64,000 bases of DNA from Thozetella sp. PMI_491 (Eukaryota; Ascomycota; Sordariomycetes; Chaetosphaeriales; Chaetosphaeriaceae), in contig MU270115.1 of assembly GCA_021432635.1 (NCBI GenBank), positions 95,893-159,892 on the forward strand, given 5' to 3'. Below, one piece after another: positions 12,585-24,352 of this stretch. Position numbers and translations under genes: made by a program. Below the pieces are notes generated by a model, which ran no database searches, was not told the origin of the DNA, and saw only the letters and a program-made list of their open reading frames with translations. How positions within the stretch are numbered: the stretch's first letter is position 1; every line of letters begins with the position of its first letter.

Positions 12585-12608
12585 CCCTAACCCTAACCCT
12601 AACCCTAG
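12585..12608 (+). repeat. Interstitial telomere-type array (CCCTAA)n, about 4 units
   Basis: Four consecutive CCCTAA hexamers, the last ending in G instead of A. CCCTAA/TTAGGG is the telomere repeat of most filamentous fungi. The array is flanked by AT-rich repeat DNA and lies 240 bp from orphan repeat copy A. It is too short to be a telomere and is internal. It could mark a past chromosome-end fusion, telomerase-mediated break repair or a telomere-targeting retroelement junction. Confidence 0.9.
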
Positions 12609-12639
12609 ACTGGTTCCTATAGGTCTTCCACTCTATACA

Positions 12640-14136
12640 GCTTTTAAACCCTTTAAACTAATAAGGATTAATAATATCTTACCCCTTTTAATTATAAAGA
12701 GCCTCTTTTTTAATGATTAAGCTTATCCTTACCCTTATACAACTAATAATACTATATTAGTCCCTTAACCTATTAATATCAACCTATATATCAAGGAATT
12801 CTTTAATATCTATTTATACCTAGATTAAAATCTATTTATTAAGTAGTATATTAAGCTATTATATAAGTATCACAATAGAAAACAACTAATTAGATATTAT
12901 AACTATAAAATCTATAATTATATAGAGACTTATTTTAGCTACCCTCTTCTTTTACAAGCTATATAATACTTTAGCTAACTTATAGATCTTATATAACCTA
13001 AGAAAGAGTATTATTATAAGAATAAGCTTTTACCTATTAAACTAAGATTATACTACTATTAAATATAGGTGGTTTTAAACCTAGATCTAGACTTTATAGA
13101 TTTATATCGCCTTAAAAATCTAGTCCTTTACTAAGCTTTTCCAACCTACTTCTTATACTTATATAAAACCTTTAAAAACTATTATATATAGTAAAGACAT
13201 AAGGTTTTAAATAATCTTCCTTATATTTATACTTATAAAATAAGTGAAAAAACTAGCCTTATTATCTTTAAACTAAAGAGTATTATAAACTATATTATAT
13301 AAAGCTTATATATAAAAGCTTATTTAACTAAAAAAAGGCTTAATAAAAGCTATATTTAAAGAGGATATTACTCTCTTTAAGATAAATAAAGCTTTAACTA
13401 AAATATAGCTATATTTAAAAGATAGGCCTTTATTATAAATAAAATATTATACTATTACTTTTATAGTATAAAAAGGCCTTAAAAATCTATATAATCCTAT
13501 AGGTTTTATATTAAAATATTTACTTATAAAAGAGTTTTTTAAATCTATACTTAATAAGTATATCTTTTTAAAGGAATATTTAAATAAAGTAAAAGAGCTT
13601 ACTAATAAGCTATCCTTTAAAGATATAAACCTACCTAATTAGGTTATAATCTTATAGATTTTATATAGCTTAAGGGATAAGTATAATAGCTTAATAAGCT
13701 TTATAACTCAAGATTTAAGAAAAAACCTTAAAGCTTATACTTTTAATACTATAACCTCTAGTCTTATAGATAAGGCTAAATATTAAGATTTAAAAAAAGA
13801 TACCTAAGCTTTATATACCTAAATAAAGGGTAAATATAAGGGTAAAAAACCGTGGAAAGTAAATAAATATACTACTTTTTATATATATTATAAACTACTT
13901 AGTTATATATATTATACCTATATGTTTTTACACCTTAAAAAAACGCTTAAAAACTAGGTTAATAAAAGCGGTTCACTAACTTATAAAGTTATTAAACTAT
14001 ATTATAAAAATCCTAGGTTTAATAAACTTAATAAAGAAAATAAGTTATATAAACCTAAAAAAACTAGTAATTATACTAGTAAAAAAAGGATTTAAATCCT
14101 ACCTTAAAACTAGTTAAAGAAGTATATTTTATATCT
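12640..14136 (+). pseudogene. Copia-2 gag (RIPed)
   Basis: In plus-strand frame the sequence reads YLNKVKELTNKLSFKDINLP, then ILYSLRDKYNSLISFITQDL, as in the UBN2/retrotransposon Gag region of Copia elements. About 80 residues later comes a knuckle-like patch YYKLLSYIYYTYMFLH, in which several Tyr residues are likely RIPed Cys or His of a CxxC-type zinc knuckle. Stops are RIP-type. The upstream limit is uncertain; coding likeness is weak before about 13,300. Confidence 0.65.
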
Positions 14137-14151
14137 AATCTAGATTATATA
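14137..14151. repeat. Target-site duplication of the LINE, left copy
   Basis: The 15-bp AATCTAGATTATATA occurs here and again at 19,165-19,179, exactly flanking the LINE. Length and position fit target-primed reverse transcription. Confidence 0.9.
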
Positions 14152-14299
14152 TTATTATTATTACTATATATTATTACACCTTAGTAATACTTAGTCCCTC
14201 TACCTAATATATAACATAGTAAACTATACCTTAAAAGGCTGGATAAAACTTGTATTTAACTTGTTTATAAGGAATCCCTTACTTTTTACTAGGGCTTTG

Positions 14300-17200
14300 C
14301 CTAAGTTCCTCACTTATCTTAGTAGTTCGTTAGAAACCCAGCTAGTGCTAGATTATCCCCTATAAGAGGGGGAGGGGGTTTTTCTAAAGCCTTTAAGGCC
14401 TGGTCCTAGTCTTCTGGTATATCTCCTGCTATCTCTACTATATATTAGAACTATAAGAACTAGTTAATAATAAGTAGCTAGTACACTATAATAGCTGTTA
14501 TATCTAGTCTGTTAAAAAGGGTATTAACATCTATTTATATAAGTATCACTCGAGGGATAACAGTAGCCTATAAGTAGTCCTAGGGGCCCTGCTTTTATTT
14601 ATAGTATAAAATAATATAGTAAACTATTTCTCTGTCTTTTTTATAGTAATATATTAGTGATTTAATCCCTAGTACCTTCCTCTGGTATAAGAAGGCCTAG
14701 AGGCTTATTTTACCTATATATACTTATATAAGTAAAAAGCTTTTATACTATTATAGCCCTCTATACCTTTTATACTTAAGCCCCTAAAACAGCAAGTTAT
14801 CTACTAGCTTATAGTTAGTTCTAAGGTAGTTGTTAATCGCTACTTAGTAGGTTTTATCCCACTCTACTTCCTAGTCTTACCAAAGGGCTGTTTTAAGTCT
14901 ATTATTGTCTTATATCTACTTTACTACCTATTCAGCCTATTAGGCTAGGGTAGGCAGGGTTTTTCCTACTAGTCTATATTATCCCTTTATACATATCTAG
15001 TCAGCTATAGTTTAACAGGTCCTATAGATAGTATCTAATATACCTATCTTTTTTATCTGCCCTAAAGCTCTAATAAGCTATTTATAGCTATATAAGTTAA
15101 TAAGGGGAACACCTATCTCTATCTTAAGGTTTTACTAGGGGGTCGCTTAATAGGCGCTTAAAGTTTATTAAAGGAAAGTGTTCTAGGTTATCTAAAAGAT
15201 ATAAATCAGGCCCTTCTTACCTCTATCTCCTAGGGTATACTATAATATTATATTATAGGTTATAACTGTTTATACTACCTTAATATAGATTTCCTAGCAG
15301 CATTTTATTATACTTCCCTATATTATACCTATTATCTAATCTATAGCAGGCTATAGCCTTTTAACATAGTTAACTTATTTATAAATATACCTTCTTTAGT
15401 ATAGCTTTTTATCTAGCTAGACCCCTAGGAACTAGATAGACTCTTTTAGCTTAACCCAGGTAGTTCTTAGTTATATCTTATTTAAGTAGGATTTATAACT
15501 CCTTATAAAGTATAGAATCTTATTCTTCTTAGGGGCAAATTATATCTCTCTTACTGTTACTTAATCAGTATATACCTGTTACACTGCCTAGAGCTAGATA
15601 TATATATTATATCTATCCTAGCTAAATACTATTAGGTTAGTATTATTTATAAACCCTACTACTAGGATATTAAGGTATATCTTTAAGTCTTAGTATAAAG
15701 TAGCAATAAATAATATAAATAATATTAGTAATAAGAGAAAGCCTTATAATACTCTTATATTAACCTATTGTTTAGCTGCTATTTCCCTGTTAAAAATAAG
15801 ACGAGCTATTTACCTAGTTAAAAAGCTACCTATCTAATCTAATACCTATTCTAAGTAGCTATACTATCTTAGTATAGCTAATAACTAGGCATGGCTGACT
15901 GTATCAAACACCCCTTAAATATCTAGCTAGAGAAGAGTAGCTAAGGCTTCCTTCTTCTAGGCAGTGAAAGTTGTATTAACTACTAGTGCCACAGCTGTCT
16001 CTATCAAATAGCTAGGTCTGTTCCCTATCTAGCCCTTAGGTAGTAGGTAATACTCCTCTACTACCCCTGTAATTTACTGGGCAACCACTGTCTTAACTAC
16101 CTTGCTTATTATATTTAAAAGGGAGATTAGCTACCAGCCTCTTACTATTATCAGCTGCTCAGCTGTTTTACCTGGCTTTAGTATAACTACCACCCTTACT
16201 TTTTAAAAGTATTTAAGATAGTATCCTAGTTAAAGGCTTATAAAAGCTAGCCTAGCTAGTTCTTTTACTAATAGCTTGCTATATATTTATAAGAAGCTAA
16301 CTAATAGTTTATTGTCGATTCTTAGAGCTTTTTATAGTTTATTATAAGCTAGGATAGCTATTACCTTGTTAGTAGTTATTATTTAAGGTATAACCAGATA
16401 AGACTTATTAGGGGTTGTGTCTAAAGAAGGCCTTATCTAATTATCTAGAAAGAACTAAGCTGTTAGGACCTCCTCTTTTTCCCTATAGGTATTTACTAGT
16501 GGTTTACTAGCTCCTTATTAAAGTTTTAATACTGTTTCCTATGTATTGCCTTGTATTACTAATAGTTTAACCCACTTAGTAATCCTCTAGAATACCCTTA
16601 GATCTGCCTAAGCTATTACTATTATTATACACTAGTATTACCTCTTTACCTCTATAATAGCTATCTTTTACTGTTAGATAGCTTTTTAAAGCTAGCTCTA
16701 TATTAGGTCTAATAGCTCGCTCTAATAGTACCTCTTTACCCTTTTTACCTCTGTGACTAACTAGTCTATGCTAGTAGTCCACTAGGGATAGCTCTATATT
16801 CCGCCCCTTTTTCACAGGGGAGTCAACTTATATATAATCTTTATAAGTAATTAGATCAGGTGGTCTACTATAGTATTAAGCTAGTCTAGAGTATCTATAC
16901 ACCCCAGCTTAAGTCTATAAGCCTCTGCCTCTACCAGGTCTTAGTCTATCTTTGACCAGGCCTAGCCTCTAGGCCCTTATCTTTCCCTACTTTCCCTAGT
17001 TATAACTATATCAATCCGCTAGAGAATATAGTCTAAACCAGCCCAGTCTAGCCCCTCCTGGTATTATACGTCGAGTTCTAGGGTGTACTATACTAGGTTA
17101 ATTATTAAGTCTTAGTCTCCCCTTTTAAACCTTATAGTTACTCCCCAGGGGGTTATTAGTCAGAGGTTCTATTAATAGGCTAATACCTATAGATAGCTTA

Positions 17201-17740
17201 CTAATACTAATATATAGTTATAGAGGTCCTAGACTAGGTGGTATATATTAAAGTCCCTAATAAGGAGGTAGTTCCCCAGGGATTTATAGGCAAGTAGCTC
17301 CTAGATCAGTAATGTCTAGCTTACTCCCTAGTAGATTAGGGAGTATATAGACCAGATTATTATCGCTAGCTAGTCTTTAGGGTTAAGAGTAACCCTATAA
17401 TAATCTATACCTGCCTCTACATCCCATAGTATCATCAGCTTCTTATATATATATATAGCTGCCCAGCCCCCCTTATAGATTCTAATATAAGGCCCTTGTT
17501 TAAGGGTATAGATTCCCTTCGTATATAGGTTAATCCAGGGCTCCTATATCGCAACTATCTCAAACCCCTCGCAATTTACTAGCACTACCTCTATAAGAGA
17601 CTTACTACCTATTATATTCCAATAAACTATCCTTATTATTAAGGAGGTAGATAGCTATCCTAGCTCAAGAAAAGCTCAACAATCAACACATTACCTAATA
17701 GTCTAGTGCTTGTAAAGCTAGGTCTGCCTCTACTTCTTAG
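14300..17740 (-). pseudogene. LINE ORF2: endonuclease plus reverse transcriptase (RIPed)
   Basis: On the minus strand the endonuclease begins near 17,640 with IxWNxxGSKSLIEVVL and VAIQEPWIN, and continues to about 16,850. The reverse transcriptase lies at about 16,300-15,400: VVVILKPGKTAEQL, RGWQPISLLNIISKVV, then a catalytic box reading FINNTNLIVF where an active enzyme has FxDDT. Both catalytic Asp codons have become Asn through G-to-A RIP changes. The part from 15,000 to 14,152 should hold RNase H and the C-terminal finger, but I could not place their motifs. Many TAG/TAA stops. The enzyme is dead. Confidence 0.8.
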
Positions 17741-17749
17741 AGTTAGGGT

Positions 17750-19018
17750 GGGGATCCACCCCCTCGGCTCGCCTTAGAAGGGTCGCTTCCTAGGGGGGAC
17801 AATAGTAAACCCATCCACGTCTACCTGGCGATTCGCCCCCAAGGGGGGTGCAAACTATCAGGATCTGTATAGGTAAGCCTCCTTTTACTTATCCCTTTAC
17901 TGCTATACTATAAGGCATGCCTTAGACCAGGCGCTATAAGCTCCCTTACAGTTAATACACCTATACTGTTCTACCTCCCTAGTGACTAGGCAGTTACTCT
18001 CCCCCCCTTCATAAGCGGTTCGGCTACATCTCACACATCTCGCCTAGTTGTTACAGTTCCTCTAGATATAGCCATACCTCCAGCACTTATAACATTAGGT
18101 TAGGTTAAGGATATCCAAGTACAGCTCGCAGTTGTAAATCTATACTCGCCAAATCAGGCCCTCCTAGCAGACTTTCCTTACTTCCTCAAGGTTTAGCATA
18201 TAGATTACTACTATTACACGCCTATACATTATATCCCTAGGGAGTCATAATCAGTTCCTAGATATATCAATCTAGTTAGTCCTCATAGCCTCCTAGCGGA
18301 AGCCCTCCGATTAGGCACTCCTCAGCTCTACCACATCCACCCCTTTAACCAGTACTACATACTCCCAGCGGTATACCCTCGACTCTGCTCCAAAGGCCTT
18401 ATGGACCCACTCCGATTCGCCAGCAAAGCCCTATACTGCCTCCCTAAAGATGACTACTGTGTCGCCGCTTGGCAGCTTCCTTGCTGCTACTGCTTCTGGT
18501 TTACCCATTGCTCCATTAACTACGCTTACAATCTATACTGGGGTCCTCCCTACATTGGCTTCGGTGCCTTGGGTCCGTATCACCAATTCGCGCGCGTGTC
18601 GCACCGGAACCGCCTTATATACTCCAGCGGTCCCCTCGTTACTCGCCCCTGCTACATCAGCCCACCGACGGGGCGGTTGTTGTCCTCCTACTGGGGGCAG
18701 TGCTTCCTTGACTGCCTCTATAATTATCTTCCTCAGCTTGTTTTGGTCCACCATGACGATAGACCCACCTCGACGCGTCGGCGAAAACGCATCAAGAAAG
18801 CAGCGAAGAGCCCCCAAAACCTCTCCCTCTCCTCCTGGGACGATCCAGCTCCCAATAGTCTTCATCAGTTCAGTAATTCTATCCTCCTCCCGAGCTCCAG
18901 TAGGTTCTCCATCCACGCGCTGTGTCTGTAGTGTGTATGCTCCCTCGTTTGCGTGTGGGTGGTGGCGGCTCTGGTCGAGTCCCCCAGCACCCTCGTCGAT
19001 CGCCATCGGGACACTCAT
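17750..19018 (-). pseudogene. LINE ORF1 (Gag-like, CCHC knuckles)
   Basis: Starts at ATG 19,018 (MSVPMAIDEGAGGLDQ) and is fully open for 161 codons to a TAG at 18,533-18,535, which sits where Gln fits. The same frame then continues to about 17,750 with further RIP-type stops. The middle part reads like a Tad1 ORF1: GKPEAVAARKLPSGDTVVIF, then WVHKAFG and RVYRWEYVVLV. Zinc knuckles at about 17,940-18,100 include CYKCWRYGYI followed by RNC and then RCVRCSRTAYEGG, with the His converted to Tyr by RIP. ORF1 proteins bind the LINE RNA. The undamaged first half has base composition like a normal gene and could be mistaken for a host gene. Confidence 0.75.
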
Positions 19019-19164
19019 CCTCGCGCCAGCGTCTCGCAGGCGATGCGAGGGTGTTTCCCGAGTATATCGATTGCGCTGATTTCAGTGCTGTCCTTGTTTT
19101 GCGTTTTGGGCCTTGCTGTCGCTGTCGGAGGTCTTTATTATTATATAGTTTTTCGTAGAATCTC

Positions 19165-19179
19165 AATCTAGATTATATA
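19165..19179. repeat. Target-site duplication of the LINE, right copy
   Basis: Second copy of the 15-bp AATCTAGATTATATA found at 14,137-14,151, directly abutting the LINE 5' end. Confidence 0.9.
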
Positions 19180-20379
19180 GATATAAATAAAATAACAACC
19201 CTAGAATCTATATATAATTAAAGTAATTAAGATCTTATAGATTTAAATATAGCTAAGGTATTTCATACAAATATATTATTAAAATCCCTTATAACTAATA
19301 ATAATAAACTAGGAAGAGTCATAGCTAAAATAAAGGCTAAAACCTAAGAGATTAAAAATCTAAAAGTAAAATACTCTATTAATAAAGACTATAATTATAA
19401 AGCTAACTTTATATCTAATTCTACCACTACTAAGTATATAATTATAGATTGATCACTATTTTATAGCTTTAAAACTATAAATAGTAAAGTCAGCTAGGGA
19501 AATACTAAAAGTATAGATATAAAAGAAATAGGAAATATATATATATAATTCTTAAATATAAATAAAAAGCTATTACTTAAAAATTACTTTTATATACCTT
19601 AACTAGGTATAAATCTTATAAGCACAGTTAATTTACCAGTTAAATATATATATATATATATTAAGTATTACCTCTTTTTACTAAATAATATTATTAATAT
19701 TACTATAAGAAAACAAATAAATAAACTATACTACTTACCTATAAAGGTATTAAATAAGATAAATAACTAAATATATAATATATAAGTATAAGATCTAGAT
19801 TTAAATCTAATATATAAAAGAATAAGGTATATAAATAAATAAACCTTAAACTATATATTTAATAATATATTAGGTATAAATAAGATTAATAACCTTAATA
19901 ATAATATAAATAACTATAAAGTTTATATAAAGGCTAAATTTAAAAATAAAATATATAAAAATTCTACTAATAATAAAGACTTAGACTATCTTAAAAAAGT
20001 AGCTCGTAATTTATATAGTTCTTTAAAGTAAAAAATATATAATAACTATAGATATTTTATAACTTTTTTAAATTATAAAATATAATATTTAAAGGTAAAG
20101 CTTTTAAGGAATAAAAGTAAAGCTTATAAAGCTTTTAAAACCTTTAAAACTTAAGTAGAAAATAATAATAATAATAAACGTATAAAAATATATTAAACTA
20201 ATTAAGATAGGGAATTTATAAATAAAAGGTTTAATAAATATTTTATAAATAACAGTATAAAACATTAGCTATCCTCAGCTTATACTAAAGAACTAAACGG
20301 CTTTATAAAACATATAAATCAAACACTTTTAAATAAAGTAAGAGCCTTATTAATAACAAGTAGTAGGCTTTACGACTAC
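19180..20379 (+). pseudogene. Copia-2 protease/integrase part (RIPed)
   Basis: Protease-like region at about 19,420-19,640: STTTKYIIIDWSLFYSF where D-S-G-A-T-S-H is usual, then NYFYIPxLGINLISTVNL. The pre-integrase region follows (LIYKRIGYINKQTLNYI), then the integrase core at about 20,040-20,370: NYRYFITFLNYK, EFINKRFNKYFINNSIKH and YTKELNGF. Stops are RIP-type. The frame breaks off at RALLITS near 20,370, where the element meets normal-GC DNA. Domain order protease then integrase before any RT confirms Ty1/Copia type. Confidence 0.8.
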
Positions 20380-23190
20380 AGCTAAAACTAAGGATCACCA
20401 ATATAAGCGCTAAGTAGCACCCAACCAGCTCCTAATGTCAAACTTTACCTCTATAATAGGTCCGTATAGTATTAGAGATATAAAGTTCCACTCATCTAAC
20501 CAGATCACATATTTATTAAGTCAAAAGTACCTGAGAAGCCGCCGTCCATAGGAGCCCAAGGTAGACTTAGCATCAGCCACATTTATAGTCTTGTCAAACG
20601 CGCCGCGGTGCAAACAGACCCGTAAAAAGGTGTGTTAGGACACCACTCGGCACTATATTTTATGATTCGCCACATAAAGTTGCTCGAGGCATAATATATC
20701 GTGTGTTGACATCCATCTCATTCCAACATCTCCTAGGCCAGGTGGCGCAAGAAAACCAACAGAAAGTCCATATCTATTCAGTGTCCCAAGTAAACCAACC
20801 AGCCTCAAGGTTTCATAATATCGTATTGGGAGAGGGTAGGGGGTGTCTGACTAAATCTTGTAACCAGAACCCCAAGGTCAACGACAGAGATAACCCAACA
20901 GACACTAGAACTAGCCCGGCGCCTCGGCAAGTATCTGTCAAGAGATCACAGGCACAGTAGGTGTAACAAGGATACCCCCTCTCTGAGCGAATTCACCAAG
21001 CGATACTACACCAGAAATAGCAGTGCAAGCAAAAAGGCAAATAGTTAGCTACATGGCTTTCACAGTAGCATATGATTCGTGAGCTGAGTGCACAGCCTTT
21101 AGCAGAAATATAAAGGTCAGTACGCCCTGATTTATAAGGTAACCAAGTCAACCAATAAAAGCCTCGACCACAAGAATACCGCACAAATGTATATACGCAG
21201 CTCTTATATCAAATTTATTTCGATTTCGTTTTCGTTTTACTGAACTTTACTGGTCCTAGGCGCTGCGGCATATAACTAGACACTTAATTCTAGTTGTGGT
21301 AATGAGAGCCCATCGTTTCGTATATCACTTACAATCCTTTAAAGGGCCACCGAGCTACTTCACGCCAACTAATAATTAACCACTATACCAAGTGGCATCA
21401 TCAAGACCGTCACTGCTCGTTAGTTGGTAAATTCTCGCTATGACTTGCACTAATTAATTGGAAAGACACCTTTGGTCTCGAGATCGGCACCAGAGAGAGG
21501 GTGATCGAAGCATTCGGAGAAGCGAAGACTCTAGCATACGGAGCCAGTCGACTGATCCAATATTACCAAATCACCGCCCAGCGCCAGCTCACCCCGTACG
21601 AGATGCGCACAAGAGCGTCGTTCGCAAGTCTTGCTGCCAGTATTTTAGGCCCCAACAACCTCGACGAGACCCTTGCAGGACTGAAAGGTTAAGTTTCGCC
21701 CCACTTCGCAGCAAAAACATGCATGAATTGACATCGTTTTCCCGAGATAGATATATTCGATGCCCTGGGCCAATATCCTGCCCAACCGAATATACTTAGT
21801 CCACGAAGTCCTCAGTGGCAGACAGAGCAGGGTGCCAATGATTTGGTAAGTAAATCGAATGGTGATCGCGGCCAAAATTAACCTACAACTAGGAGATCTA
21901 CTGCGACTTAGCTAGATTTGAACCTCCCCCTTCCCCAAACGTACGCGCTAGGGATACAACCCGAATTGTCGGGAGCGGGAATCGTAAAAGGTTTTCAGCA
22001 GTGCCGCATCAGATATAGAGAGACATTCAAGCTTGCTACGACCGTGAAGCTCAGCCGGGCGACATCGTTGTGACCACTACAGCAGACTTGGAAGGACTAG
22101 GCGGGGTATTTCAATGGCCTACCACGATAGACATCTGCTGGGCATACCACACTTCATTATCACGAATGGGATGGGAATTCGCGCTGGATGACCTGCGGAT
22201 ATTTTGGGTGAATTCTCCGCAGTGGAGGGATTCTCAGCTCCCGGCTACAACTCCGCCCATCGATGGACTCTTGTCGCTTGGACTCACACTTCTACGCGAG
22301 GTTTGTGATCTCAAAGACGGCCATACACCAGGAGACTACCCACTTGTAGCAGCTCACTGACGGAGGCTGTAGCTATGTTTAACCCCCCCCCGGGCGGCCG
22401 ACTTCAACACATCCAGAAACCGAACAATGTTCAATGGGCGAATGTGAGAAGGATACATTGTCCACATAATGCTGGTATGTGTTATCTAGCTACTACGAGT
22501 ATTGGTGTCGCCAAGAGCCTTCGCACTTGCTAACGATTTAGAAAACGTGGCCTACTTTGCACTGGCTGCGAATTTATTTTCCAAGAGTAAATATGTTGAC
22601 GTGAATGGTGTTTTTATACCGATATGATTGTTCTCGCTCTACCAGTCAGCAGATAGTCTAGGACTTGGGGGCTTGCCCCAATTTTGGCTACTATTGAATT
22701 GCTCCTTTTTTGTTTCTTTCCACCCCTGTTGAGAGGATGGACGATCATGGATATCCTTTGATGTGCGGCCAGTGAAGTTAACGTGGGTCGAATGAGGTAA
22801 CCCACCTACCCTGTATCTCTACCACAGCCATAAATCATTCCCGATGCCGGCTAGATCCTCGACATAGTCACCAACATGAGAGGGGGCTGAAACATATGCA
22901 TATGCATGAACAAGTGCGTTGGTTACGCCGCACGAAAAAGGGAGTTGGAGTGTAGCAAGATTTATCTCCGTTTTAGTTTGATGGCCACCGACTTCAAGTC
23001 CTGTGCGTTGGTACATAGTGACATTTTCCCTGGAATACACACGTGACAAGGTCATTCAGGCTACCCCGCCTATCCCCCTTTGGTATTTAAATATGTGTGT
23101 TTCGCCTTCTCAGCCGCCAGTACATTACTCCCGCAATACTCCTCGGCAGTTACACTGTATTTTCTCACAAGTCATCGCTTAGTCACGACA
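20380..23190. other. GC-balanced stretch without a convincing gene
   Basis: Base composition is normal, in contrast to the RIPed block before it, but I find no long frame with recognisable domains on either strand. The best open pieces are 21,501-21,692 (plus, containing YEMRTRASFASLAASILG) and 22,070-22,360 (plus, 96 codons, no recognisable domain). They could be exons of an unrecognised gene or decayed remnants. I found no splice chain joining them. Confidence 0.4.
20430..20570 (-). pseudogene. Possible Tc1/mariner transposase relic
   Basis: Read on the minus strand, a short segment gives YGRRLLRYF, a stop, then LNKYVIWLDEWNFIS. This resembles the region around the first catalytic Asp of Tc1/mariner transposases (typically VIWSDE). 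Only some 50 residues are readable and there are no inverted repeats that I can see. This is a weak call from one motif and could be chance. Confidence 0.3.
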
Positions 23191-24352
23191 ATGGCACCCA
23201 CTGCCCACTCGTTACCTCCTTGCGGGACTTGTAGCAATCCTCCGCTCTTGGCTATCCCCTACGAAGTCCGTGACGTGATCTATGCCTTTTTCCTGGGAGA
23301 CCCAGGCGCGGGGCATAGGGAGCTGCACCTTTCCCGCGAGGCTGGCCGGTTTCGACTGTCAGGCTGCGGGGGAGCGGAACAGGAGATCGACCGTGACAAT
23401 CCTCGGGGGCTCCCCGGAGAGTACCACAATACTTGGACTGTCAGGGCATACAGGTTGAAGTCTTCTTGGGGCCTGCATTGGAAATGTGGGGAAGATATGA
23501 TGTTATCGGTCAAGCAAGGCGGCTCGGTTCATTACCCTGTCAGCAAAATTCTTCCAATCTTTCTGGTCTGCAAAGAGCTGTTAGTCTCCCAGTCAAGTGA
23601 TTAAGCTAAAACTCCAATGCTAAATGAATAGATTTATCGAATGCACCACATATGTCTCAAGGTTTCCCTTTACACTCTACATATCAGACCTGGAGACTGC
23701 TTCTTCCTTTTTCCGATCGAGCTGCAACATTCTCCAGCCTGTCCGCTCTCTCGTACTTAGCCTTTTTCTTCCTCTTAAATTCTATAAGGCCGTAGAGTAT
23801 TATAGAGAATATGACTCAAACTTGGATCTCAGCGAAGGATCCTTGAACACCGAAGAGGGTAGGCTATGGAACGCGGAGGTACTCGCTTGGACAGACTTCT
23901 GGCGTGCTGCTCTCCGACTCCCCCTTTTGCAGACGCTACACGTCTGGCTTGACCATAGCGACTCGGTAATAGACCTTAACGAGGACGATGGCACTTTTAC
24001 ACTATTCAAGTGGGCCACCGTTGACGAGAAGCGCCTTCTCCAGCTGTTTCGCTCCACAGTGTCTAAGACATCTGCAAGAGTTCATTTCACTTTGCCCAAC
24101 TTGAAGCTGGGCATGGAGGAGCAAGATAAGCACTTTGTTCAACCATTGGAGCCAGGCGTGTTCGTCACAAGACGCAAACGTCAGATCTCCTTTGCCTACT
24201 TTATACAGGACAGCTGGGAAGTGTTAGAAGCCAACCCAGAGGCCGATAAGTACTGGCTATCATCAGAGCAGCCAATTCTGCGTTCTCATATATCCTCGTT
24301 TACACATATTATCAACACGCTACCGGTACCAGATCATTTGCGCCGGCTATAG
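23191..24352 (+). CDS. DUF7730/F-box-like fungal protein, 369 aa, one intron
   Basis: Exon 1 is 23,191-23,579 and exon 2 is 23,632-24,352; the 52-bp intron starts GTTAGT, ends AATAG and keeps the frame (codon CT|A). I chose ATG 23,191 because the upstream in-frame extension lacks an ATG. Near the N-terminus (residue 20 on) LLAIPYEVRDVIYAFFLGD matches the 'LPxEIRxxIYxxxL' opening of the large fungal family of F-box-like/DUF7730 proteins. The KILPIFLVCKELL segment just before the splice fits the conserved 'LLxVCKxxxxE' element of the same family. The rest is a helical alpha/beta region without catalytic signature. These proteins are widespread, of unknown function and fast-evolving. The gene looks intact. 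Its neighbours are non-coding relics. Confidence 0.7.

Larger units (their letters stand above)
14152..19164 (-). mobile_element. Tad-like non-LTR retrotransposon (LINE), RIPed only in its 3' part
   Basis: A 5,013-bp minus-strand element between 15-bp target duplications. Its 3' end, at the left, is a short (TAA)n-like tail (the reverse complement of TTATTATTATTA at 14,152-14,163). ORF1 carries CCHC knuckles; ORF2 carries an AP-type endonuclease and a reverse transcriptase. That layout fits the Tad1 clade of fungal LINEs. The 5' 900 bp or so (18,300-19,164) are GC-rich with open frames, whereas 14,152-17,650 is RIPed. It sits in the Copia-2 element in opposite orientation. Confidence 0.88.
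12640..20379 (+). mobile_element. Copia-2: Ty1/Copia fragment split by a LINE
   Basis: Gag-like sequence at 12,640-14,136 and protease plus integrase-core sequence at 19,180-20,379 belong to one Copia element. Removing the LINE and one copy of the 15-bp duplication restores one frame across the junction (SNLDYI joined to DINKIT). No LTR is visible at either end. The right edge at about 20,379 stops inside the integrase core, where GC-balanced sequence begins, so the element is truncated. Heavily RIPed. Confidence 0.8.

Noticed and set aside
18533-19166. Several overlapping open frames on both strands that look like host genes
   Set aside because: They lie in the unmutated 5' end of the LINE. 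Only the minus-strand frame from 19,018 continues into the zinc-knuckle region; the others are shadows.
21890-21990. A GGTTCAAATC-like B-box on the minus strand, suggesting a tRNA
   Set aside because: The T-stem does not pair and no acceptor or anticodon arms can be formed around it.
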